From Oscarella lobularis (taxonomy: Eukaryota; Porifera; Homoscleromorpha; Homosclerophorida; Oscarellidae): a DNA stretch of 64,000 bases. Position numbers and translations under genes: made by a program. This document shows positions 54,993 through 64,000 of this stretch, one piece after another (the first letter of the stretch is position 1; each line of letters opens with the position of its first letter). The notes below the pieces were generated by a model. The model saw nothing but the letters and a program-made list of their open reading frames with translations. It did not search any database and was not told the DNA's origin. The stretch covers positions 1,922,001 through 1,986,000 of the forward strand of contig NC_089183.1 in assembly GCF_947507565.1 (NCBI RefSeq). The letters are read 5' to 3'.

Positions 54993-55021
54993 CTAGAAAT
55001 TTTACCCGGCTTGGCCGGGGT
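54993..55021 (-). mobile_element. Possible Helitron 3' terminus (minus strand)
   Basis: The minus strand reads hairpin ACCCCGGCCAAGCCGGGT, AAAATTT, then CTAG. The architecture equals the 39.1-kb terminus, but the base after CTAG is A rather than T. Upstream on the same strand an OB-fold-like gene relic could be the element's RPA gene. Confidence 0.45.
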
Positions 55022-55074
55022 GGTTTTATTTTTGATTCGACAAGAGGGGACAGATGCGCGATCCTTTTTATTAA

Positions 55075-55440
55075 TTAACAAACGTTCCTTAATGCATAAT
55101 TGACATTTTTAAACATACTTTCGAAATAACGGAGGAAAAAGTGAATCGTACTTTTAACGACGGACAGAAACGGATGGAGCAAATAGAACGCAAAGAAAGA
55201 GCTCAAAACAATGGGAAAGAACGGAATAGGCATAGTCAAACCTTTTTTGCCGAAGCAGCCTGCCGCTTCGAAGGCTTGTTCTTCGTAGCGGCAGAAGCGA
55301 CGGCAGAGGACGTTTCTTTTTCCCTTTCGTTGTCCGAGAAGTCGAGAGCACGAAGCGAAGGCGGTCTTATAGTGGTCGGCTGCTGCTGAGGACGCTAAGG
55401 ACGCTAAGGACGCGGCGGCAGCGCAGAAGGTCCTTGGGTG
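55075..55440. other. No supported gene
   Basis: Both strands are open here because of biased composition. GGACGCTAA is triplicated at 55391-55415. No homology is recognised. Confidence 0.4.
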
Positions 55441-56350
55441 GCGGCGCTTGCAAATAACTTTCTCAGCGTTGAAGATGTCGTCCTCTTCGATCGAGCAAAC
55501 GGGACTCCCGGGAGGAGTTACCGATGAAGTAAAGAGCGGCAGAATTGGCACGAAGTTCAACGCGGGAATCGCCGTCGTTATAGAGAGTTAGAAGCACCGT
55601 TGCCTCACCAGGGCAATCTGCAATGCGCGCTATGGTGCCGCAATTGGCGCAGCGACCGTAGGGGCAAGGAGATTCGACGGGAGTTGCTTTGCCTCGCGTG
55701 CAGCGGCAGCCGGTGTGATGAGATTCGAATTTGGCGATTCAGAGAACGGAGACGTTTGTGAGGAATGTGGGTTGTGGGGATAAGACCAGATCCAAAACGG
55801 TGACGTCTTCAACGTTGTCGACGGGGATGACTGGCCTTCCGTTCAATGGCATTGGCTTTGGTTTGGTCGCTGACGCCGGCAATACAAACTCGAGAAGAGC
55901 TGGGGTCGAAGGAAACCTGGGGTGAAGCGAGATCGACGACTTTGGCATAGATTTCGACCATTTGGCCTAGAATCTGATGTGCAACTTTGTAAAGTTTAAT
56001 GCGTCGCGGTTCGGCGGGATTGCTTCGAGATAGCTGGCGTCAAGAATTTTTTGGGAATTCATTGGCGTTTTTTCGATGGTGAAGACGACCTCCACAGAAT
56101 TGCTTTATGACGTCTTTGAATCAGGACGTTTCGAAAGAAGAGGAGGGCATCAGCGCGCGTAGTTTTGGAAAAGGGTGTGCTTGTTCGCCGAAAAGAAGAC
56201 AAATCTGATACGCTCCGATGCGTCCGCGAACTCTCCGTCAAACCAGCGGCAAATGCGCTTTTTCTTGACCTTCGAACAAAATATCGATTTCGCGTTGAAG
56301 TAGCCGCGGTACTCTAGAAAAAGTTACTGGCTATTAAAAGGTGCGATCGA
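55440..56350 (-). pseudogene. OB-fold (RPA-like) protein relic, tentative
   Basis: On the minus strand TPMNSQKILDASYLEAIPPN, LKLYKVAHQILGQMVEIYAK and KPKPMPLNGRPVIPVDNVED VTVLDLVLS blocks lie in neighbouring frames. They are followed by CPYGRCANCGTIARIADCPG with zinc-ligand-like cysteines and LLTLYNDGDSRVELRANSAA, an OB-fold-like strand pattern. Frame changes near 55960, 55850 and 55740 show decay. RPA-like OB proteins are encoded by some Helitrons, and a possible Helitron end lies 450 bp downstream on the same strand. The assignment is inference. Confidence 0.4.
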
Positions 56351-56399
56351 GTCGGCGTACTGATCGTAGAGTAATTTACGTGCGCAATATGGTCGAAGG

Positions 56400-57140
56400 T
56401 CACCGACTCCTTCTCTTGAAGTCCGACGTTCGGTAAATTGTGCGTCGCTGAAATTGGCTTATCTTCAGAGAAAGAATCGAGTAGAAATAGAGCGAAAGAG
56501 GTAAGGAGAGCGATAAAGGATGGAGGATAAACAAAAGTGGAAGCGTAGGATCCAGTCTTAGATTGATTTGTATTTGTACGTGGTGATTGGAGAGCGAATA
56601 ATAATTACCATAGGCAAAAAACACAGAAGAAAAAGGCCGTACAGATATCGATTGAGAAGTGTAAACAAAGGAGGAATGGAAGGGGTTGAAGCGCGGTAGG
56701 GAGTCGTTATGAGAAAAGGTCTTAGACGGCGTGGTTTACGTGCGAATATGAGTTTGTTTCAGTGAAGAATCGTCGAAAGACGTTTGGGGCGGAAGAGCAG
56801 AGTCGGAGAGGGTCGTTTTTATGCGATTTGCGAGACCTGGCGTGAACATTAGGTCATGCATGCCTGAGTGGTAGTTCAAGTGTGATTGCGTGTCACGTGT
56901 TTGATTACCAATATTGGCCGGAGACATTGAAATAGTCGGTTGCGCTTCAATTTTTCCGCAAAAACGAAATAAATGATCTATCTGAAAATCTCTTAGAAAC
57001 GGTTTAGCGAGGATTAAGACGATTTATCGAGGTTAGATTCGGAAATAGCGAAGTAACTATTTGCGTTCGTGCGATAAAAATATTAACTAATATAAATGGG
57101 GTCGACTATACAGCGTTACGGATATGCACTGTACGTCGAA
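56400..57140. other. No gene seen
   Basis: Purine-rich plus strand, no recognised coding or repeats. Confidence 0.45.
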
Positions 57141-57149
57141 GTAGGGAGG

Positions 57150-57620
57150 TACATATAGAGCACCTAACGGTACCCCACGCAACATTCGCCAATAATTTCG
57201 GCTGCTTTTTGAAGGCTGGAATCCAAGGTGAGCAAAAACAAAAACGGTCCAAAAGGGTGGCCCTGCTGGACGCCCTCTGCCGACGAGATTCGACGAACAC
57301 CTCTAAGCATAACCACAGGAGGGACACAGATTTGACGTAACATAATTTCACAAAGACGCGAAGCGACGGAAAGTGTTTTTGCGACAAGGTTCAGAAACGT
57401 CTGGTGGGACCCGAGTGTAAGGCATTTTTGGCTTCGGTCTTTAAGATGATCCAGTCAGGATGCTGTGACGCCGCGAGCTGAAGGAGGAGGACCAGCTGTT
57501 CGGTGCCGCCAGGAGTTGCGTCGCCGTATTGATAAGGTGCGAAGAATCCGGCCATCCTCTTTCCAGAGCCGTGAGATTGAATCCGGTAGTAAAGGCGCGC
57601 GCCGAAATTTTTCGCTAGCC
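57150..57620 (-). pseudogene. LINE reverse-transcriptase relic
   Basis: The minus strand gives KRMAGFFAPYQYGDATPGGT, DWIILKTEAKNAL, then VRRISSAEGVQQGHPFGPF and LFLLTLDSSLQKAAEIIGE. It lines up with the RT of the 61.5-kb LINE (FSPIQHGVSTACGSE, DWVVLKTDVKNAF, LSSEEGVHQGDPLGPVLF). Catalytic D-K-N-A is altered (TEAKNAL) and frames change repeatedly, so it is an older relative. Confidence 0.7.
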
Positions 57621-57699
57621 ACGTTCTAAAATTTCATTTTTGCAACAGTATGTAAAAATCGTTTTGCAAGATCTTTTAATTAAAAACAAAATAACCAAA

Positions 57700-59800
57700 T
57701 TACTTCTGCAGGTCACTAGGCATAAACTTTCCAAATGTGCTTTGTCTATACTCATTCTTCAAAACGAATTCGTTGGCAATTTTAATCAAGTCTATTTCGT
57801 CCGTGAGCTGGTTATAAATTTGCAAAATCATGAGGTGATTGAGCCTTTCTGAGTCATCATTGAGCGAAGGTAAGTTGTTATTCTGCGCAACGTGCTGAAA
57901 GATCTCTCGCTTGCTGCATTCGTTGAAGGCATAACAAGAAGTAGCTTGAACATTGTGCAGACTTTCCGACAGCAATTCTCGCTGAGCTTTGGTTGAACTT
58001 CCTAAATATTCATAACATCGCACAACCGAGCTTTCGCAGCAGAAGATGGAAAATTAGTTTATAGGATTTGAAGCTTCTGGTGCAGTCGTTGAGGATGCAA
58101 ATCGGACTTGTAGAATTAGGTTAGAAATTCAAACTGAGCTTCAAAATTTTCGCTATTTGCTGCTTTGGGCAGAAGATCTTCAGCATTTCGGTAAATTCGG
58201 TACCCTAGTTGATTAAACCTTTCGGTTATGGAAGTAGTAATGAGGTCCATAGCCTCAAAGTAGAGTCGTTTGTAGTGTTCTTCTACAGTTGTTCGAAAGT
58301 AACACTGACTCTGCACATTGCCAATTTCAAACCGTTTTGGGACTTTTCGGCGACGTCGCAAACAAGGTTCACCGACTTCTAATGTTTCAGCCGAAGTGAT
58401 CACTTTTTTCCAAAAACAGCTAAAGTTCTCATCAGTTCTCAACGACTGAAGGGTTCTATTTGTCATAGTAGCGACCTCTTGACCTTCTGCTGCAGATATA
58501 TCCGCTTTTTGCAGAGTACGGCTTAATTAAATGATCGCTGTGTCGCAGGATTAGCTCTCCCAAAGAAACTCCAAAATAGTAGTCGAACTCCTTCATTTGG
58601 GCTGCGTCACCTATAATGCGTGCCCTCATTTCTGTATCTTTAACAGTGTCCATTGATTCAATCCAAAGTTCGTAAAGAACGTGATAGATTTGCAAAATGC
58701 TATGCAAAGCGTGAGCTCGAACGGTCGATCGAGTAGGGCACAGCATTCTTATTCCTGGTGTGGCTCGGTGCTGTCTCTGTCTTTAATCGTTCAAAACACG
58801 CATCACGTCGCGGAGATTTCTTTATAAGCTTTGTTATTTCGCGAGTGGTTTCAAGAGCATCCTTCATCAATTTGAAATTCTTGACAGCATCTCCACGTGC
58901 TAAGTTTAGGGCATGCCCGTAACAATGCGTATGTATCGCTCTGGGTTCTTCGTCTAACAGCTGCTTCGCTACTCCAGATTTTAGGCCAGCCATAGTTGCT
59001 GCGCCGTCATAGCACTGTCCTTTCTCAATGAAAGGTTTAGCCTTTGAAGGACATCCTTCATGACTAAAATTAGTGTCTTCGCGTCTATGGCTGTGGCTTC
59101 CACGACGTAAAGGCCTATAAAGTCTTCGCGCACTTCAAAATTTTCTGTAACCCAGCGAATACACAAGACAACTTGCTCGCGGTTTGACTTGTCTGTAGTC
59201 TCATCAGCCATAATTGTGTAGAAAGGAGCGTCGCAAATAGATGCTGCAACCTTACGAAGGATTTCGAGAGCCATTACTTGAATAATGTCATTTTGCATTT
59301 CACCGGACGTGTACTTATCAGTTTCTTTTATCCAGTCAAATACTCTAGGGTCGTCTTCTCCACGGAGCTTTAGCAACTGCGTAAAATTTGAGTCACTTTC
59401 ATCTCCGTCACCGCGGAGAGGCAAACCTTGCCTAGCCAAAAATCTCAAGTTTGACAAAAGCTTAAGGAAACATTGGCGTCGAACGAGTTTCTCTTTCGCA
59501 TGCTGTGTGGATAGGCTTTCCCCAATATCGCGAGTCGTAGCAGGCATGGTTTTAAGCACAGGAGCTCTCTTCATGTGCACCAAACCAGACTGAAGCTTCT
59601 TTCCAATTGCAAAAGCCTGTGGAAATATAGGTATCCTCGAGGCTAGAGGCCGTGTGCAGCTTTTTTTCCTTGTAGGCTTAGACACACGTAAAGCAGAAAG
59701 CCCGATCGCTCTCTTCGTCGTAATGAATCCACTTCCATCGCGCAAACCACTGCGAGCGGAACGACCTTCTTAAGACGGTCTTCTTCCCATACTCCCGAGG
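57700..59800 (-). pseudogene. hAT-type transposase with TTF zinc finger and DUF4371
   Basis: The N-terminal zinc finger reads WFARWKWIHYDEESDRAFCF (about 59760-59700). The DUF4371 region follows: RFLARQGLPLRGDGDESDSN, FYTIMADETTDKSNREQVV and EDFIGLYVVEATAIDAKT. Then GLKSGVAKQLLDEEPRAIHT and HCYGHALNLARGDAV (about 58950-58880), and LCPTRSTVRAHAL (about 58745). The C-terminus SERLNHLMILQIYNQLTDEI (about 57850-57790) is the hAT dimerisation tail. Frame changes near 59690, 58990, 58750, 58460 and 58080 break it. It resembles the ZMYM1-like hAT group. Confidence 0.88.
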
Positions 59801-59866
59801 CGAAGCGACAGGATAACGGAGATAGAACAGATGAGAAAGGATTCCCTTTATCCGGGAAATCAGAGA

Positions 59867-62800
59867 GAGAGAGATTTATTAGAAGGACTCAGAGCATGGT
59901 ATGCGCGAGGACTATAAAGTCAACAACAGTAAAAGTAGCTAAACATACGCGATCAAATTAGCGGACGTGAGCCTGGCGCTCACGATCCGAAACAAGGTCG
60001 GGACAATTTGTGGGTAATGACATTAGAGTTACAATATTGAATAAGGACTGACAGACGGCGACGCCAATAGCGGAGAAAAATATTCTTCTGCGCTCGCCCC
60101 TCAGCCCGTTCGACGACACGACCCAGAGACTGAAGGAAATCCAGGGCCGACTGGCCCCAACGACCAAAGTGCTCGGCCACGATTGGGATGAACTTGGCAG
60201 TCGAACCGGCGGATCTTTGGCATGTGCGATATTTGGAGATCTTCTCGCGAAAAAAGGCGGCTGCTCCATCTTCGACAGCCGAGCGGCGCGATGCTTCCGA
60301 GCTCCACGGGTGAGCGAGGGAAATGTCAAGATCGAAGCACTCCCCGGTACCGGAGCCAAAAGCGACGATGTCCGGACGGTTGTCATTGTTGACATATTCA
60401 TATCTCGGCTCCACTTTGCAGACAAGGCCCGCATCACCGACGCAGTCGGCCCACCCTGAAACAACGCAGTTGTGAGCCCAAACTGGACCTCCCCCGAACT
60501 TGCAAGTGAGCAAGTGATAGCCCCTCCGGTCGATGTTTGCATTGCATTCGCAAGTGGAGACGCCCGCAGCAAAGGGAAGAGGATCACCCAACCTCAAAGA
60601 TGCCGCTAAGCGAAAATCGCAAGGTTTCAGTGCGAGCATCCATGAGGTGGGCAAAGCCTCCAACCAACGGCCAGCGAGTTTCCCTTGGCAGGAGCGAAGA
60701 CGAGAGAGGTCGTGGTTGTCCAGCGCTAACGAAAAAACCGCTTTCATGCGAACTTCATCTACTTCGGACTTGAGGCGGTGTTGAAGCTTGTCCTCCGGTG
60801 ATGGTAGATCGCTGATACATTGAATCGGCGAATCCGAAGCTGAAGAACCCAAAAGCTTCCGGTAGCTGGACAACGCGCATTGTAGGGCGATCGAGACATA
60901 CGACCCTGGCAGCAAGATAGCGTCCGTTTGTAACATGGAGAACCGATTCGGAAGTGATTGCAAGGTATGGCTCCAGCCAGCCAGAAAGGAGGCATCTACG
61001 ACAGACGATAGTAATGGGACACCAAACCCCCAAACGGATGGGAAGGGTCGCCTGTTGCCATTGAGCGAGCGAAAGATGGTTGAGGATGAGGGACGACATG
61101 AAGGTCGATTTCGTCATATCATCATGCAGTGATGCAGCTCGAGAGAGCAACTCCGATGGAATGGTTCTACCGAGATGGTTCAAATTCGTTGCATGACAAT
61201 GCCGCAGAAGGAACAACGCGCATTGAGGGTCTTCCAAAGCCGAAATCTTGTCGCAAAGCTCTTTCCCTTTTGAAGCCAATTTCAAACAACTGTTAGAGAC
61301 GAAGTCGTCCGAACCAATTGGCGATCCCAAAATTATCGTGCCGTCGGAGCGACAAGGCAGCTGTTGCGATTCCGATGTAAACGTCGTCTTGCGCTAGAAG
61401 ATTTCGCACTTGTGATCGGCTACGATAAGGTGAAGGTCGGCAAATAAGGACTTTAGCTGATCAAACGCTTTCAAAGATGACGATTCAGGACCGATGATGA
61501 AAACATCGTCGAGATATGCCAGGACAACGACGTCGGGATGGCTCTCCTGGAGACGTGAGATTGAGTCGTGTATTCCGACGGCAAACAAGACAGGCCCCAA
61601 CGGGTCACCCTGATGAACGCCTTCCTCAGATGAAAGAACAATCGGACCAGAATCCGAAGCGAAAACCAGAGATCCGCGGTGACCATACATTTGCTGGAAA
61701 TGCGGAAATATAGATGGAAAGTGTGACGCCAGGCGATCCGCAACAGCACGGCGACTGATCGAGTTAAAAGCATTCTTGACGTCAGTTTTCAAGACGACCC
61801 AATCGGCGTTCTGGTCAAGAAGAAGCTGAATGTGAGGAATTAAAAGCTCCGATCCGCAGGCCGTTGAAACCCCGTGTTGAATAGGCGAAAAGTAATCGGA
61901 GAAGTGATCTCTCATTCTGAGGCAGATTGCTTTTGCAGCGACACGGCGGAATGCCTCTCAAACAGCTATTGGACGCACGTCACCATTGCTCTTAGGGAGA
62001 GCAATGAGGCGCGACGCCGACAAAGCCCGGGAGGCAAATTCCGGAAATCGACCAGCAGCAATGAGCGAGAGAACCTCGATAAGGAGATTTCCCGTGACCA
62101 CACCCGAAAGTAACATTTTCAGATGCTCGAAACGCCACCCGGGACAACCCGCACTTGAACCACGAGGAGACCGTTGGAGCGCATTCACGATGATATCACG
62201 AGGCAGCTCGACGGAATCGAAAGAAGCCGAGTCAAAATTCTCAAATTCGCCATCAGAGGAATAGCTCAGGGGGTGCTTTGATCTTAGGCGCTGAATTGTA
62301 TCTTCATTTGCATATGCGATACCACAACTTGTCAAAGCGCGGGCAGCGCGAGACAGTTCGCCACAACGGCAGAGACGAAGGGCAGCCTTTCTCCTGAGCT
62401 GATCGTCGGGACAGCGGCGAGGTCTTTTCGGGCTGGTGTAATAAATCAACTCTCCCCAGCGATACGACACGAAATCGTTGTACGCCTGACGGACGGATGA
62501 ACGGCAAGAGCGTCGAGAAAGAATCATCCGCGGCAGCAGAAGCAAAAGTTTCCATGCGTTCTCGTCAGACGGGTCGACAGAGATCTTTTTTAGCGGAATC
62601 TCGGCGCAATCGCGATAAACAGCTTGAAACCTTGACGGTATATCTTGGACTGTTGCAGCTACGGGGAGTCCCAAAATATCGTCAAGAGAAAGCGTAGACA
62701 CAAAATGCCAAGCCTGATCTTGCGGTGAAAGCGGCGAGATGATGGATGGGACTGGCGGGGTGAGCTGGGGATTATGGTGGGAGTTGTCATCGGTAATTTG

Positions 62801-63285
62801 CTGCGAAGTGGGCGTGGCAATATCTTGCGAGGCGTGGGTAACACCAGGCGATGGTATGACGAAATCCACGGCAGCGACAGCCCCCACGGCCGCACTCGCA
62901 CACGACGGACGCGTAGCATAACATTTCGGAGTGTGGGAAATCAGACGGCTGTACCAAGGTAAGCATTTGGGACACTGAGAAAGACGAAATCGCTCAATCC
63001 AAGAGCGAGGCCAATCCTCTGCCCGGTGAACCTTCCGAAAGTGATCGAATAATCTCCCCGAGTTGCCTTTAAAGCCGCAGCCAGCAGCGAAGCACAAAAT
63101 ATCGTTTCCCGACTGACCCGACATGAGAAAACCTATCCTCCACCGAAGTGCGCCGCGAAAACGGCGCAGGCGGCGAGCAGACGAGAGTATGACACTTCCA
63201 GCAACGAAGCCGGACACGCCGAGAACGATTTTTCCTTGAGAAACGGCTCTTTTCACGGAGAGAAATTTGAACCAACCGTTATATC
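59867..63285 (-). mobile_element. LINE copy 1, near full length, RLE class
   Basis: On the minus strand it runs from a 5' region near 63285 to a 3' tail AATAAATCTCTCTCTCT at about 59880-59865. It encodes one ORF with N-terminal zinc finger, RT and C-terminal restriction-like endonuclease. The CT-dinucleotide tail and terminal endonuclease place it with early-branching LINEs (R2/NeSL/Hero/REP-like). Its 5' end directly abuts the 3' tail of copy 2. Confidence 0.85.
59980..63124 (-). pseudogene. LINE ORF: zinc finger, reverse transcriptase, restriction-like endonuclease
   Basis: ATG at 63124 (MSGQSGNDILCFAAGCGFKG) leads to zinc-finger-like C..C..HFRKVH and CPKCLPWYSRLISHTPKC motifs. RT blocks follow: SSAGCPGWRFEHLK, SRLIALPKSNGDVRPIAV, WVVLKTDVKNAFNSISRRA, EEGVHQGDPLGPVLF and AYLDDVFIIG (catalytic DD). 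The endonuclease has CECNANIDRRGYHLLTCKFG, EPRYEYVNNDNRPDIVAFGS, FDLDISLAHPW and HFGRWGQSALDFL. TGA at 61958-61960 and TAG at 61394-61396 interrupt the frame, and a one-base shift lies near 60965. The remainder reads through, so decay is slight. Confidence 0.9.
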
Positions 63286-63325
63286 CGGGAGAGAGAGAGA
63301 GAGAGAGAGAGAAGAGAGAGAGATT
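63286..63325. repeat. GA/CT microsatellite tail of LINE copy 2
   Basis: A run of GA dinucleotides interrupted once (AGAAGAG). On the minus strand it directly follows AATAAAT, so it is the element's 3' tail rather than an independent microsatellite. Confidence 0.8.
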
Positions 63326-64000
63326 TATTGAGTGACAAGGAAACTTTAACAAAGGTGACGTGCACTAGGGAAATATAACCAGCAGAGACTACTAGTAAAA
63401 GAAAAAGTCTGAAGAAAACACTAGCGAATGTGAAGTTGAACTTCACACTCGGTCGACAGGTCAGGGCGGGAAGAAACACCAGAGAGACGAGATAATTTGT
63501 GGGACAGAACACTAGAGTTACAGTTTTGAAGGAGAACGGACAATCGTCTTCGCCAAAAGCACGCGAATTCATTTCTTCGTACCTTTCCCTCGGACCGCTC
63601 GACGTGACTCACGAGGAGGGAAAAGAAATCGCAAGCGTGTTTGCCCCAATGGCCGAAATGTTCAGCGACGATAGGGAAAAATTTGGCAGCTGATCGTGAT
63701 GGTCGGATGTTAGAATCGTATTTCGTAATCTTTTTTTTTCGCGGATGGAGGCGGCGGCACCATCTTCGACGGCAGATCGACGAGAAGCTTCCGATGCCCA
63801 CGGGTGAGCAAGTGATATGTCGAGTTCAAAGGACTCGCCAGAGCCGGAACCGAAGGCTATGATGTCAGGACGGTTTTCGTTATTCAGATAGCTGAACCTC
63901 GGCTCAATTTTGCAAGAGAGGCCCATGTCTCGAATGCAGTCGGACCAACCAGTGACAAATCGGTTGTGAGCCCAAACAGGACCACCTCCGAACTTGCATG
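63286..64000 (-). mobile_element. LINE copy 2, 3' end only (continues past window)
   Basis: The minus strand encodes the endonuclease part: EPRFSYLNNENRPDIIAFGS, FELDISLAHPW, then after a frame change HFGHWGKHACDFF and ACFWRRRLSVLLQNCNSSVL. It ends at a stop near 63421. The 3' UTR ends with AATAAA and a CT-rich dinucleotide tail at 63327-63286. It is the same family as copy 1 but clearly diverged from it. Confidence 0.85.

Noticed and set aside
55075-55560. 161-codon minus-strand frame with Ala-rich segment
   Set aside because: Overlaps equally open plus-strand frames and has no recognisable motif or splice context.
63286-63325. Independent GA microsatellite
   Set aside because: Its position directly after AATAAA, and the matching tail at 59867, show that it is a LINE 3' tail.
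1-64000. tRNA or rRNA genes
   Set aside because: I looked for cloverleaf box motifs and conserved rRNA blocks while reading and found none that hold up; a dedicated tRNA scan was not possible.

Overview
The window looks like a transposon-dense stretch of a small-intron invertebrate animal genome. Coding exons are split by GT..AG introns of about 40-70 bp, and bacterial-type operons and ribosome-binding sites are absent. Nearly everything recognisable belongs to eukaryotic mobile-element families. The mixture (integrase-like DDE proteins, RING- and HECT-containing multigene families, HIRAN proteins, YqaJ nuclease, hAT, Tigger, Tc1, IS630-like, Ty3/gypsy and RLE-type LINEs) recalls sponge or cnidarian genomes. 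A sponge is my best guess, but it is inference. No tRNA, rRNA or CRISPR array was found.

Layout. 0.3-6.6 kb: a complete Ty3/gypsy retrotransposon with identical 153-bp LTRs but a broken pol, sitting inside a coding exon. 6.6-8.6 kb: a 21-bp minisatellite, the C-terminal half of a Tc1 transposase, and a truncated paralogue of the 48-kb gene. 9.1-10.1 kb: a small multi-exon gene of unknown function (family B). 10.2-13 kb: a minisatellite, a Tigger element and an SNF2/ERCC6L-like helicase relic. 13.9-15.5 kb: integrase-like gene, copy 1. 15.6-21.0 kb: a 5.4-kb DNA transposon with 36-bp terminal inverted repeats and an apparent 12-bp target duplication; it carries a HIRAN-type gene (+) converging on a long multi-exon probable transposase (-). 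21.1-22.8 kb: an IS630-like transposase remnant (+) converging on a HIRAN plus zinc-ribbon gene (-).

23-30 kb: two copies of the N-terminal half of a UBX-containing family (+), a second integrase-like gene (+) and the catalytic part of a HECT ubiquitin ligase (-), with a 200-N assembly gap. 31.5-35.7 kb: YqaJ nuclease, Harbinger-like transposase, a foldback repeat, a Mutator-like relic and family B copy 2. 36-41 kb: a RecQ-like helicase split by an IS630-like transposon, a Helitron-like 3' end, a P-element-like relic and its convergent partner ORF. 42-47.5 kb: decayed IS630, hAT and Tigger remnants.

48.2-51.4 kb holds the best-preserved gene: eight exons reading through about 928 codons with a C-terminal RING-like zinc finger and a possible RNase H-fold core (family A). 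52-57.6 kb: the N-terminal half of a Tc1 transposase, a 40-bp tandem repeat, family B copy 3, a possible Helitron end with an OB-fold-like gene, and a LINE RT relic. 57.7-64 kb: a DUF4371/hAT transposase and two head-to-tail copies of a LINE with a restriction-like endonuclease.

Most elements carry only one to three lesions, so decay is recent. The points most worth following are families A and B, the two unrelated transposons that each place a HIRAN-domain gene tail-to-tail with the transposase, and the integrase/HECT convergent pair.
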